Positions 27,072 through 35,087 of a stretch of 41,360 bases of DNA are shown here, in pieces; within the stretch, counting starts at the first letter, position 1, and each line of letters starts with the position of its first letter. The notes below the pieces were generated by a model. That model worked only from the letters and a program-made list of their open reading frames with translations. It was not told the origin of the DNA and did no database searches. Source of the DNA: Singulisphaera sp. GP187 (GTDB taxonomy: Bacteria; Planctomycetota; Planctomycetia; Gemmatales; Gemmataceae); the NCBI GenBank assembly GCA_945905925.1, contig CAMDQN010000057.1, positions 1 to 41,360 of the forward strand. The letters run 5' to 3'. A program made the translations under genes and the position numbers.

Positions 27072-28364
27072 TCACCCCTTCTTCGGTGTAATCACGTCCT
27101 TACCGACCCACGGGCGCAGCACTTCGGGGATCACCACCGTGCCATCAGCCTGCTGGTAGTTCTCCAGAATCGCGACCAGCGCACGCGTACACGCGACCGC
27201 CGTTCCGTTGAGCGTGTGGACGAATCGCGTGCCCTTGAAGCCTTTCCCCTTGTAGCGGATGCCCAGGCGGCGCGCCTGAAAGTCGGTGCAGTTCGAGGTG
27301 CTTGTTACCTCGCCGTAAGCCCCGCTCTCGCCGCGACCCGGCATCCACGCTTCGAGGTCGTACTTGCGGTACGACGGGCCTCCGAGGTCGCCGGTCGCGG
27401 TGTCGATTACGTGGAACGCCAGACCCAACCCGTTGAAGATTTGCTCTTCAAGCGCGCGAATCTCTTGGTGAATGGCGTCGCTACTCTCCGGCGTGCAGAA
27501 CGCGAACATCTCCACCTTCGTGAACTGATGCACACGATACAGCCCGCGTGTGTCGCGGCCCGCGGCGCCGGCCTCCGTGCGGAAACAGTGCGACAACCCC
27601 ACATAGCGCTTCGGCAACTCGGTTTCGTCGAAGACGCGGTCGCGGTGCATGCCGCCGAGCGTGATTTCCGCGGTCGCGATGAGGCACAGGTCGGTGTCGG
27701 CCACCGTGTACACCTGCCGCGTTTCGACGTTGTCGCGCGGCATGAAGCCGATGCCTTCGAGCACGTCCACGCGCGCGAGGTCGGGTGTGATGACCGGCGT
27801 GTAGCCCGCCTTCACCGCGGTCTGCATTGCGTACTGCACGAGCGCGATTTCGAGCAGCGCGCCTTCGTTTTTCAGGAAGTAGAACTTCTGACCCGCGACC
27901 TTCGTGCCCGCTTCAAAGTCCGCGAGGTCGAGCGCCTCGCACAGCTCAACGTGGTCCTTCGCCTTGAAGTCGAACTTGCGCGGCTCACCGAACTGCGCGA
28001 CGACCTTGTTCGCGATCTCCGCGCCGATCGGCGCGTCGGGGTGCGTCATGTTCGGAATGAGGAGCAGATTGGCCGTGAGATCGCCTTGCACGAGCGCGAC
28101 TTCGGCGTCGAACGCGGCGACTTCGGCGTCGATCGCCGTGGCTTGATCCTTTAGCGATTGCTTCGCTTCGGGTGTCTTCGCTTGGGGGAACTGTTTGCTG
28201 ATTTCGTTCTTCTTCGCGGCCGTTTCGCCGCGCTTCTGGGCGAGTTCCTTGCGCTTTGCCTCGGACGCGACGACGCGGTCCACGGCATCCGCGGACACGC
28301 CGCGGTTCTTGCAGTTGAGTTTCACGAGGTCGGCGTTCTCGCGAATGTATCCGGCGTCGAGCAT
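27072..28364 (-). CDS. serS: Seryl-tRNA synthetase
   Basis: A 430-residue class II aminoacyl-tRNA synthetase that charges tRNA-Ser (and tRNA-Sec where present) with serine in the cytoplasm; the length is normal for the family. The N-terminal coiled-coil tRNA-binding arm is evident (about residues 30-105, rich in Lys/Ala/Glu). Motif 2 is FRTEAGAAGRDTRGLYRVHQF (about 260-280). Motif 3, near the C-terminus, is NGTAVACTRALVAILENYQ, and SNCTDFQARRLGIRY precedes it. The N-terminal MLDAGYIREN matches the usual start. It is transcribed on its own strand run with dinB-like and citrate synthase genes upstream, but a palindromic repeat of over 100 bp separates it from them, so it probably has its own promoter. 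Confidence 0.98.
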   Translation of the reverse strand: MLDAGYIRENADLVKLNCKNRGVSADAVDRVVASEAKRKELAQKRGETAAKKNEISKQFPQAKTPEAKQSLKDQATAIDAEVAAFDAEVALVQGDLTANLLLIPNMTHPDAPIGAEIANKVVAQFGEPRKFDFKAKDHVELCEALDLADFEAGTKVAGQKFYFLKNEGALLEIALVQYAMQTAVKAGYTPVITPDLARVDVLEGIGFMPRDNVETRQVYTVADTDLCLIATAEITLGGMHRDRVFDETELPKRYVGLSHCFRTEAGAAGRDTRGLYRVHQFTKVEMFAFCTPESSDAIHQEIRALEEQIFNGLGLAFHVIDTATGDLGGPSYRKYDLEAWMPGRGESGAYGEVTSTSNCTDFQARRLGIRYKGKGFKGTRFVHTLNGTAVACTRALVAILENYQQADGTVVIPEVLRPWVGKDVITPKKG

Positions 28365-28389
28365 GGGTAGGTTCTCGTCGGCTGTCTTG

Positions 28390-28502
28390 TGTAGGGTGGG
28401 TCAAGGCTTTGCGCAGGCCCACCAGCGCTGACCAATTGCAAAGTGGTTTATCGTTCTGGTATTGCCGTGGTGGGCCTGCGCAATGCCTTATCCCACCCTA
28501 CA
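28390..28502. repeat. TAGGGTGGG-type inverted repeat, copy 1
   Basis: The left arm 28390-28424 and right arm 28468-28502 are 35 bases each and match at 32 positions when one is reverse-complemented. The 43-base spacer shows nothing notable. Each arm starts TGTAGGGTGGG, ends GGCCCACCA, and is itself an imperfect hairpin (GTGGG with CCCAC). A related element lies at 33734-33914. It occupies the space between serS and the DinB-like gene. Nested palindromes of this kind are typical of small dispersed elements mobilised in trans; no transposase is present here. Confidence 0.85.
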
Positions 28503-28526
28503 GGTTATGCGCCGCCTGCTTCGGGT

Positions 28527-29021
28527 TCACCAGATCGGCGCATGGCCCAACATGCGCCGGATCATCGCGAGTTGCCCGCAGTGAATCATCTCATGCAGCG
28601 GGGCGTAGCGCAGACCCGCGATGCGCGTCGCGAACAGTGGGTGCGGCTTCAGCGGCGGCAGGTCGAGATCAGCGTCTGGGTAGGCGAGCAACTCTTCCAT
28701 TACGCGTGCGTGAACGCAATCGTAGACGGCGCGAATCTGTGCGGCGGTGTAGCCGGTTACGGCGGTTGGTAGCGATTCGCGCCCGAAGACCTTCAGGAAG
28801 TCGTCGGGAATGAGCGATTCGTCGGCGGGCGTTCGCACGCGCAGTCGTTCGAGGCAGAGCCGGTATTCGGCCATCGCGGCGTGCCCGATCTGCCAAGCGA
28901 CGTGCGACACGCCGCCCGGCGGGACTATGAACCACTCCGCCAATGGAATCGAGTTCACCCGTTCCAGAGTGTATTGGCGCGCGAAGTCGATTTGCTCAAG
29001 AGCTTCTTGTAGGCGAGTCAT
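28527..29021 (-). CDS. DinB-fold family protein
   Basis: A 164-residue protein of the DinB/YfiT-like four-helix bundle superfamily. Members bind a divalent metal through three histidines and include thiol-dependent transferases; many have no known substrate. Candidate metal ligands are His in HVAWQIGHAAMAEYRL (about residues 40-48) and in HEMIHCGQLAMIRRMLG near the C-terminus, the usual arrangement. No signal peptide is visible. The start codon lies only three bases after the citrate synthase stop, so the two are probably co-transcribed and perhaps translationally coupled. Confidence 0.85.
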   Translation of the reverse strand: MTRLQEALEQIDFARQYTLERVNSIPLAEWFIVPPGGVSHVAWQIGHAAMAEYRLCLERLRVRTPADESLIPDDFLKVFGRESLPTAVTGYTAAQIRAVYDCVHARVMEELLAYPDADLDLPPLKPHPLFATRIAGLRYAPLHEMIHCGQLAMIRRMLGHAPIW

Positions 29022-29024
29022 GGT

Positions 29025-30173
29025 TTACGCGCGATGTTCGAGCGGGACATACTTCACATCGGTCTTCCCGATGGAGATCTGCTCTGGGCGGAAGATGCGG
29101 TTGCCGACGAGCTGTTCCGTCCAGTGGGCGAGCCAACCGGAAACGCGGGCGATCGCGAAGATCGGCGTGAACACATCGGTCGGGATGCCCAGTGCCTGAT
29201 ACACCACGCCAGAGTAGAAGTCCACGTTCGGGTAGATGCCCTTCGGGCCGTAGATGCCAGCGCAAATGCGTTCCAGTTCGAGTGCCGTTTCGTAGGACTT
29301 CGGCCGACTCGTCTCCGCGAACACGTGTTCGGCGATCTCCTGCAACACGGTCGCGCGCGCATCCTTCACTTTGTAGACGCGGTGACCCATCCCCATCACT
29401 TTGTATTTCGGGTCGACGCCGCGCTTTGCGTCGAGCCACGGTTTCACCTTCTCCGCGCCGCCGATCTCCTCGAACTGACGAAGCGCTTCCTCGTTCGCGC
29501 CGCCGTGCAGTGGGCCGGACAAAGAGCCGATCGCGGACGCGATTGTTTGGTAGGGCGTCGCGAGCGTAGAGCCGGTGACGCGGGCGGTGAACGTGCTTGC
29601 GTTCATCTGGTGTTCGGCGTGCAGGATGAGGCACGCGTCGAGAACCTTGCGAGTCGCTGGCGACGGTTCCTTGCCGAAGAGCATGTAGAAGAAGTTGCCC
29701 GCGTGGTCGAGGTCGGATCGTGGGTCGATGATCTCTTCGCCCCGGCGAGTGCGGCTGAACGCGGCGACGAGCGTGGGCAGCGCCGCGACGAGCCGACACG
29801 CCGCATCCCAGTTCTTGGCGGGGTCGGTCACTGTCGAGCACGGGTAGAACATGCCCAGCGCCGCAACGCTCGCGTGCAGCGCGTCCATCGGGTGCCCGTC
29901 GGCGGGCATGCACTTGATGAGGTCTTTGAGCCGGAAGTGGATTGCGCGCTTTTGCCGCAGGTCGTGGTCGAACTCGGCAAGTTGCTTCTGCGTCGGCAGA
30001 TCGCCTTTAATCAACAACCACGACACTTCCTCGAAGTTACTTTCCTTCGCGAGTACCTCGACCGGGATGCCGCGATATTCGAGCACCGCTTTCTTGCCAT
30101 CGAGGAAACTGACCGCGGATTTCGCGGCCGGCACGTCCTCAAGGCCCGGTTTGTAATCGGCATTGGTGCTCAT
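29025..30173 (-). CDS. gltA: Citrate synthase (or 2-methylcitrate synthase)
   Basis: A 382-residue enzyme that condenses acetyl-CoA with oxaloacetate in the TCA cycle, in the cytoplasm. Catalytic regions are clear: HAEHQMNASTF near residue 188, GPLHGGANEEALRQ near 223, MGMGHRVYKVKDAR near 265, and the aspartate in PNVDFYSGVVYQALGIP near 315. An upstream open frame in phase would add 46 residues, but these come from the repeat sequence at 30.2 kb. The ATG at 30173 gives the normal N-terminus. The short form of the family also contains 2-methylcitrate synthases; with no prp genes nearby I prefer citrate synthase. It is followed immediately by the DinB-like gene. Confidence 0.95.
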   Translation of the reverse strand: MSTNADYKPGLEDVPAAKSAVSFLDGKKAVLEYRGIPVEVLAKESNFEEVSWLLIKGDLPTQKQLAEFDHDLRQKRAIHFRLKDLIKCMPADGHPMDALHASVAALGMFYPCSTVTDPAKNWDAACRLVAALPTLVAAFSRTRRGEEIIDPRSDLDHAGNFFYMLFGKEPSPATRKVLDACLILHAEHQMNASTFTARVTGSTLATPYQTIASAIGSLSGPLHGGANEEALRQFEEIGGAEKVKPWLDAKRGVDPKYKVMGMGHRVYKVKDARATVLQEIAEHVFAETSRPKSYETALELERICAGIYGPKGIYPNVDFYSGVVYQALGIPTDVFTPIFAIARVSGWLAHWTEQLVGNRIFRPEQISIGKTDVKYVPLEHRA

Positions 30174-30221
30174 GGCGGTCTCGATTGACGGTGGGTGGGT
30201 GCTTGGGGAAAGTGTATAGCA

Positions 30222-30308
30222 GGCAGTGGGCAGTGGGCAGTGGGCAGTAAGCAGCAAGCAAAAGGCAGAGAAGATGAGGCCCGCCGCGCGTGCCTCATCT
30301 TCTCTGCC
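30222..30308. repeat. GGCAGTG tandem repeat plus 17-bp inverted repeat
   Basis: Three copies of the 7-mer GGCAGTG and one variant (GGCAGTA) run from 30222 to 30249. The perfect inverted repeat GGCAGAGAAGATGAGGC (30264-30280) pairs with 30292-30308 around an 11-base loop. The sequence after the right arm (CACTGCTCAC) also partly pairs with the tandem part. It lies between citrate synthase and the DUF1080 gene and could act as a DUF1080 terminator or be a dispersed element. Confidence 0.8.
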
Positions 30309-30329
30309 CACTGCTCACAGCCCCTCGGC

Positions 30330-31022
30330 TCACTTCTTGGGCGTGATCTTGATGTTGCGGAACGCGACTGGACCGTGGTCGCCCTGGAACATGAGCGGGC
30401 CGGTCGCGGCCTCTTTGCCGGTCAAGCCGCCGGGGGTCACCTTCATCATCTCCACGTTCTTGTGAATCTCTTCACCGTTGAGCGACACGGAGAGGAACTT
30501 CGCGTTCGCCGTCTTCTTCTCGCCCTCGAACTTCGGCGCCTGGAAGCTGATAACGAACTTCTGCCACTCGCCCGGCTTCTTCGCGAAGTTCTTCTTCGGG
30601 GCCGCGGCGCTGTAGAGTGCGCCAAGGTCGCCTTGCGTGAGCTTGTCGTCGGCTTTGCCGAAGCTGTCGAGAATCTGGACTTCGTATTCGCCCATCAGGT
30701 AGATGCCGGAGTTCGACCCTTTCGGCACCATGAACTCCAGTTCCAGCGTGAGGTCGCCGAATTTCTCTTCGGTGTAGATGTCCGTGCCGCCGCCCTTGGT
30801 GTTCGAGAGGAACGCGGCGCCGCGTTCGGGCGCCTCAAGAAAGTCTTTATCGTTCTTCGGACACACCACGACCGCGACCGCGGACCACTTGCTCTTCTTC
30901 TCGTCCTTGAACTTCCAGCCCTTGAGGTCTTTGCCGTTGAACGGCTCGACGGGTTTGTTGTCGGCCGCGATTGCGGGCACGAACGCGAATGCGATCGCGA
31001 TGGGGAGGACTAAAAGACGCAT
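30330..31022 (-). CDS. DUF1080 (3-keto-disaccharide hydrolase-like) exported protein
   Basis: A 230-residue exported protein of the DUF1080 family, a concanavalin-like beta-sandwich; some members cleave 3-keto-glycosides, and many planctomycete copies are uncharacterised. The signal peptide is MRLLVLPIAIAFAFVPAIAA. The domain begins with FNGKDLKGWKF and contains LELEFMVPKGSNSGIYLMGEYEVQ split over the usual core, then GPLMFQGDHGPVAFRNIKI at the C-terminus, which is diagnostic. A Gfo/Idh/MocA gene, often linked to this family in keto-sugar metabolism, is in the window but 25 kb away, so no functional link is claimed. Confidence 0.93.
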   Translation of the reverse strand: MRLLVLPIAIAFAFVPAIAADNKPVEPFNGKDLKGWKFKDEKKSKWSAVAVVVCPKNDKDFLEAPERGAAFLSNTKGGGTDIYTEEKFGDLTLELEFMVPKGSNSGIYLMGEYEVQILDSFGKADDKLTQGDLGALYSAAAPKKNFAKKPGEWQKFVISFQAPKFEGEKKTANAKFLSVSLNGEEIHKNVEMMKVTPGGLTGKEAATGPLMFQGDHGPVAFRNIKITPKK

Positions 31023-31203
31023 GTGGCACCTGAGAGAAAGGCGAGTGAGGAGGGAGGAGACGCGAGGGAGATGGTATCAAATGAGGAATGGCCTACCCAT
31101 TCCGAAATGACGAATGACCCACCAACGATGACCAAGGTAGCACGAAGCACAAATCACCAATGATCGGAGTGAGCCGATGAATCTGGTCACTACGAACAAG
31201 AGA

Positions 31204-32199
31204 CTACCGCACCCCAATCCTGAGGAGCACCTTGCCGCCTTTGCCGGGCGCGGCTGCGTGTTCCACCGCCTGCTTCACGTCTTCGAGTGGGTACGTCGAG
31301 GCGAACTGCGTTTGCAACACGCCCTCGCTCATCAGCGCCCGCATCCGGCGGAATAGCTTCAGCATCGTCAGGATGCGCTGTTTCTTGGCCCACGCGCCGA
31401 GCCAGAAGCCTTCGACGCGAAGATCGTTGCCGATGAAGTGCCTGGGGTGAACGGATACCGCGTCGTCGGAGAGCGAGCCGTACAACAGGCACCGCCCGCC
31501 TTGCGATAGCGCTGCGATAACCTGCGAACCGGTTTCGCCGCCGACGGGGTCGATCGCGTACCGCACGCCGTCGGGAACCAGTTTCCGCAGTTGCTCCGGG
31601 ATCGGGCCGTCCGACTCCACGATGACGTGGTCCGCACCGAGCTTCTTCAACTCCTCGACCTGCTCGCGACGCCTGACTACGTTGATCGTGCGGAACGCGA
31701 ACTTGTACCCGAGCCGAATCACCATTTTGCCGAGTTCGCCGCCGGCGGCGCTCTGAAGTAGCCACGCGCCACGCGGTACCTTCAGCACGTCTTGCGTCAT
31801 CGCGAGCGCGGTTGCGGGGTTCACGAAGAAGCACGCGGCCTGTTCGTCACTCAACGCGTCCGGCACCGGCACAACCTGACGTGCCGACGTGACGGTGTAC
31901 TCCCCCCAGTTGCCGATACGGTCGTTGATCACCGCGACTCGCTTCCCCTTGCGCAGCCATCCGAGGAAACCGCCGCCGGTTGCTTCGATGACGCCCACAC
32001 CTTCAAAGCCGGGTGTCGCGGGGAGCGGCGGCTTCAGACCGTACTTCCCCGCGATGAACATGAGGTCCGACGGGTTCACCGGGCTGGCGAGCATCCGCAC
32101 CAACACCTCGCCGCGCTTCGGCTGCGGGGCCGGAACGTCGTCTTCGAGTCGCAACACTTCCGAGGGCGAACCGACCCGATCGAACACGACGCGCTTCAC
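31204..32199 (-). CDS. MDR-family zinc-free dehydrogenase, 2-enoyl thioester reductase-like
   Basis: A 331-residue medium-chain dehydrogenase/reductase. The segments FFVNPATALAMT, WLLQSAAGGELGKMVIRLG and RTINVVRRREQVEELKKLGADHVI closely follow mitochondrial-type enoyl thioester reductases (MECR/ETR), NADPH-dependent enzymes of fatty-acid synthesis; a quinone-oxidoreductase role is the alternative. The GroES-like domain (1-125) lacks an obvious structural zinc cysteine cluster. I chose the GTG at 32199 because AGGAAG precedes it and the family N-terminus (KRVVFDRVGSPSEVLRLED) starts there; an in-frame ATG at 32277 would add an unlikely tail. It is divergent from cardiolipin synthase with 98 bp between the starts. 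Confidence 0.88.
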   Translation of the reverse strand: MKRVVFDRVGSPSEVLRLEDDVPAPQPKRGEVLVRMLASPVNPSDLMFIAGKYGLKPPLPATPGFEGVGVIEATGGGFLGWLRKGKRVAVINDRIGNWGEYTVTSARQVVPVPDALSDEQAACFFVNPATALAMTQDVLKVPRGAWLLQSAAGGELGKMVIRLGYKFAFRTINVVRRREQVEELKKLGADHVIVESDGPIPEQLRKLVPDGVRYAIDPVGGETGSQVIAALSQGGRCLLYGSLSDDAVSVHPRHFIGNDLRVEGFWLGAWAKKQRILTMLKLFRRMRALMSEGVLQTQFASTYPLEDVKQAVEHAAAPGKGGKVLLRIGVR

Positions 32200-32297
32200 G
32201 ATGCTTCCTCGCGCCAACAAGCCACTTCCGCTTTCCTTATGCCTTCCGCGCGCCGAGTGAAGCCGCAGGCATTCCATCTGACCGCTATACTAGTTCC

Positions 32298-33737
32298 ATG
32301 TCGTTCACTCAATTTGTCGGGGCGTTCTGGCAAGACATCGCGGGTTGGTTGGCGCTCGCGTACGTCGTCCTCACGCTCGGCACGCTGGGTGCCGTGCTGC
32401 ACCTCAAGCGCGAACCGATGTCGGCCATCGCGTGGGCGCTCACGGTCATTCTGCTCCCGTTTCTCGGACCGGGCCTGTTCTTCGTGTTCGGCTATCAGAA
32501 CATTCACCGGCGGTTGATGCGGCAGAAGTGGCAGCGGAAGGCTTACAAGCAACTCACCACGCGAACGGACGGAACCTCCGCCGACGTGCCCCCGCAGTGC
32601 GACGTACTCGCACGATTGGGGCACCACGGGGACGGGTTCCCGGTCACCGGCGGCAACGCGGTCACGCTCTACCACGACGGCACTACCGCGTTCGATGCGA
32701 TGCTCGCCGCCATCGCGCGTGCTGAACATCACGTTCACGCCCAGTTCTTCATTTGCCGCTCCGACGAAACCGGGCGCCGGTTTGTCGATGCCCTGTGCGC
32801 GTGCGCGCAGCGGAAAGTGCAAGTGCGGTTCCTGGTGGACTCGGTCGGCTCGTTCTACCTGCCGTCGCGCGTGCTGCGCCAGCTCCGACAAGCGGGCGGG
32901 CAAGCGGCCGGGTTCCTACCGATCTTCAACCCGCTGCGCGTGAACCTGCGGAACCACCGCAAGCTTCTCGTCGTGGACGGGCACACCGGGTTCACGGGCG
33001 GACTCAACATCGGCACCGAGTACCTCGGCAAACACCCGAAGTTCGGCTACTGGCGCGACACACACTTCCGAATTGAAGGTCCGGCGATTGAAGGCTTGCA
33101 GCACACGTTCCTCGAAGACTGGTACTTCACCACCGGCGAAGCGGTGAAGGGCACCGAGTACTTCCCGCCGCTTGGCTACACGCCCGGGAAGACACTCGCG
33201 CAAGTCGTTGCATCCGGTCCCGACGAGGACTTCAAGGCGATCCGCGAAACCTACGTCGCGGCGATTCTGCGCGCGCGCGAACGCGTGTGGATCGCGAGTC
33301 CGTACTTCGTGCCCGACGCGGGTTTACGCGACGCGCTCCTGTTAGCTGCGCGCTCGGGCGTGGACGTGCGGTTGCTCGGCCTGTTCCGGCCGGACAAGTG
33401 GCTCCCGTTCCTCGCGGCCCGCTACTACTGGACGGACATGCTCGCGGCTGGCGTGAAGGTGTACCAGTACACGCGCGGGATGATGCACAGCAAGTTCGTG
33501 TTGGTGGACAACCAGTGGGCCTCGGTCGGCTCCGCGAACACGGACAACCGGAGCTTGCTGCTGAACTTCGAGTGCAACTGCCAGTTCTTCGACGCGGGCC
33601 TGGTGAAACAACTCGAAGCGGCGTATTTGACGGATTTGGGTCAGTCGGTGCGGCTCGACAGAGAAGTGTACGCGAACCGCCCGCTGATCGGGCGCCTCGC
33701 GGAGAACGCGTGTCGCCTGTTCTCGCCGGTTTTGTAG
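32298..33737 (+). CDS. cls: Cardiolipin synthase (phospholipase D family)
   Basis: A 479-residue membrane enzyme that makes cardiolipin from two phosphatidylglycerols, or from PG plus another phospholipid. Two N-terminal membrane helices (about residues 12-34 and 42-63) precede two phospholipase-D catalytic HKD motifs: HRKLLVVD from about His220 and HSKFVLVD from about His397, each followed by the expected GGLN or GSANTD. Length and layout match bacterial ClsA. No clear Shine-Dalgarno sequence precedes the ATG at 32298. The stop codon TAG is the second to fourth base of an inverted repeat (33734-33914), so the gene's 3' end seems to be set by that element. Confidence 0.96.
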   Translation: MSFTQFVGAFWQDIAGWLALAYVVLTLGTLGAVLHLKREPMSAIAWALTVILLPFLGPGLFFVFGYQNIHRRLMRQKWQRKAYKQLTTRTDGTSADVPPQCDVLARLGHHGDGFPVTGGNAVTLYHDGTTAFDAMLAAIARAEHHVHAQFFICRSDETGRRFVDALCACAQRKVQVRFLVDSVGSFYLPSRVLRQLRQAGGQAAGFLPIFNPLRVNLRNHRKLLVVDGHTGFTGGLNIGTEYLGKHPKFGYWRDTHFRIEGPAIEGLQHTFLEDWYFTTGEAVKGTEYFPPLGYTPGKTLAQVVASGPDEDFKAIRETYVAAILRARERVWIASPYFVPDAGLRDALLLAARSGVDVRLLGLFRPDKWLPFLAARYYWTDMLAAGVKVYQYTRGMMHSKFVLVDNQWASVGSANTDNRSLLLNFECNCQFFDAGLVKQLEAAYLTDLGQSVRLDREVYANRPLIGRLAENACRLFSPVL

Positions 33738-33914
33738 GGTAGGTCGAGCCAGTTTTGCGGCGAAAGCCCACCACGACCGAAGACTCAAACACGTGACATT
33801 CTAATTTTCGCCGACGTTCCACGTGGAACATTTTACAAACGCGCACGTCTGAACGACGCGAGCCGGAGTCGGCTTGGTGGGCCTTTGCCGCAAAGCCGGC
33901 TCGATCCACCCTAC
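33734..33914. repeat. TAGGGTGGG-type inverted repeat, copy 2, ending two genes
   Basis: Arms 33734-33773 and 33875-33914 are 40 bases each and agree at 34 positions; all six differences are transitions. Both arms begin GTAGGGT and end GCCCACCA, as in copy 1 at 28390-28502. The 101-base spacer includes a parS-like site. The TAG in the left arm is the stop of cardiolipin synthase (33735-33737). The TAG in the right arm, on the minus strand, is the stop of the GGDEF gene (33911-33913). Confidence 0.85.
33815..33830. promoter_or_regulatory. Putative parS (ParB-binding) site
   Basis: CGTTCCACGTGGAACA contains the perfect palindrome GTTCCACGTGGAAC and matches the widely conserved bacterial parS pattern TGTTNCACGTGNAACA at all but the first base. 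ParB loads at such sites to organise and segregate the replication origin region. A lone CACGTG lies 20 bases upstream at 33790-33795. No parA or parB gene is in the window, so function rests on the motif alone. Confidence 0.6.
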
Positions 33915-34816
33915 GAACACACCCGGTTGCGACCGGTTCGCTTGGCCTCGTACAGCTTCTGATCGGCTTCGTTGCGCAGTTCGTCGGCGGTGATGGGGGG
34001 AATTCCTACGGTGCTCGCCAGCCCGATGCTGATGGTCAGATTGATGGGCGTGTTCTCAAACCGGTACTGGTGCGCCGCAACCGCCTCGCGTATGCGTTCC
34101 GCGACCAGTACCGCGCCGTCTTTCGTTGTTTCAACGAGGACAACGACGAACTCCTCGCCGCCACTCCGGGCGAACAGGTCTTCTTGCCGCGTTGTGCCGC
34201 GAATCACGTCCGCCAGTTCGCGCAACACGAAGTCGCCGCACAGGTGTCCGAGGTCGTCGTTGATCGTTTTGAACTTGTCGATGTCGAGGGCCAGCACAGA
34301 GAGCGGCCGGTGGTGCCGTTGCGACCGGATAACCTCGCGGCCCAAGAACTCATCCAGGTAACGCTTGTTGTGGATCTGCGTCAGACCGTCGAGGATCGTC
34401 AGCCGGTAGATCTCTTCGTGGTACTCGGCCTCGATGTTCCCGCCCGCGAGATACCGGTACAGACAATTCCCGACCCGCAGGTAGTCGCCGTCCTTGAGAA
34501 GCAGCATGCCGTCCAACTGTTTGTCGTTGACGAACGTGCCATTGGTGCTTTGCTGGTCAGAGACGTAGTACCCGTCTGCGTTTGGTTCGATCAGTGCGTG
34601 TTTGCGGGAAACCGAGTTGTCGCCGAGCCGGATGTCAGTGTCTTCCCCGCGCCCGAGGACGAGCGGCCGGTCGGTGAGTGGATACCGGCACCCCATCGTC
34701 GGGCCGGTCGGGTAGATGTGAACCAGGCACGCTTCTCGCTTGGCGGTGCATAGTTTCTTCGGCGCGGTGATTTGCGTCTCGGAAACCTTGTCGACCATCA
34801 GGCGACTCGACATCAT
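33911..34816 (-). CDS. FHA domain diguanylate cyclase (GGDEF)
   Basis: A protein of about 301 residues that probably makes the second messenger c-di-GMP from GTP in response to a phospho-signal. The N-terminal FHA phosphothreonine-binding domain shows GRGEDTDIRLGDNSVSRKHA and STNGTFVN. The C-terminal cyclase domain has LDGLTQIHNKRYLDEFL, LDIDKFKTINDDLGH and the active-site variant SGGEEF. An inhibitory I-site RxxD (RQED) lies five residues before GGEEF, so product feedback is expected. No membrane helix is visible. The start is uncertain: ATGs exist at 34816, 34813 and 34798 and a TTG at 34885, none with a strong ribosome binding site. Its stop codon lies inside an inverted repeat. Confidence 0.93.
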   Translation of the reverse strand: MMSSRLMVDKVSETQITAPKKLCTAKREACLVHIYPTGPTMGCRYPLTDRPLVLGRGEDTDIRLGDNSVSRKHALIEPNADGYYVSDQQSTNGTFVNDKQLDGMLLLKDGDYLRVGNCLYRYLAGGNIEAEYHEEIYRLTILDGLTQIHNKRYLDEFLGREVIRSQRHHRPLSVLALDIDKFKTINDDLGHLCGDFVLRELADVIRGTTRQEDLFARSGGEEFVVVLVETTKDGAVLVAERIREAVAAHQYRFENTPINLTISIGLASTVGIPPITADELRNEADQKLYEAKRTGRNRVCS

Positions 34817-35087
34817 GATAGCGCTGATCGGGTAGCGGGTGTTTCGGACACTCGAGCGCTCTCGGGAAATGTAGAGCACCCTCAACGAGCCGCGGTCGCA
34901 AGGTAGCGGTTACGTGGCCCGCTCCCTCGCGGTCGCTCGTTGGCAGAACGCTACGTCATTCCCGGAATCGCTTTATCGGAATGGTAGGTCACGGAACGGG
35001 GGTGAGTCAATCGGAGCGGAATCTTAGACACAGATTGCCCCGTCCGCAGCGAACTCGACAGTCGCATTTTTGCACGGGCGCGAATGA

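Noticed and set aside
28390-28502. The repeats as a CRISPR array or an insertion sequence
   Set aside because: There are no regularly spaced direct repeats and no transposase; the elements are head-to-head inverted repeats.
30174-30311. N-terminal extension of citrate synthase
   Set aside because: The extra 46 codons are translated from the tandem and inverted repeat region; the normal family N-terminus begins at the ATG at 30173.
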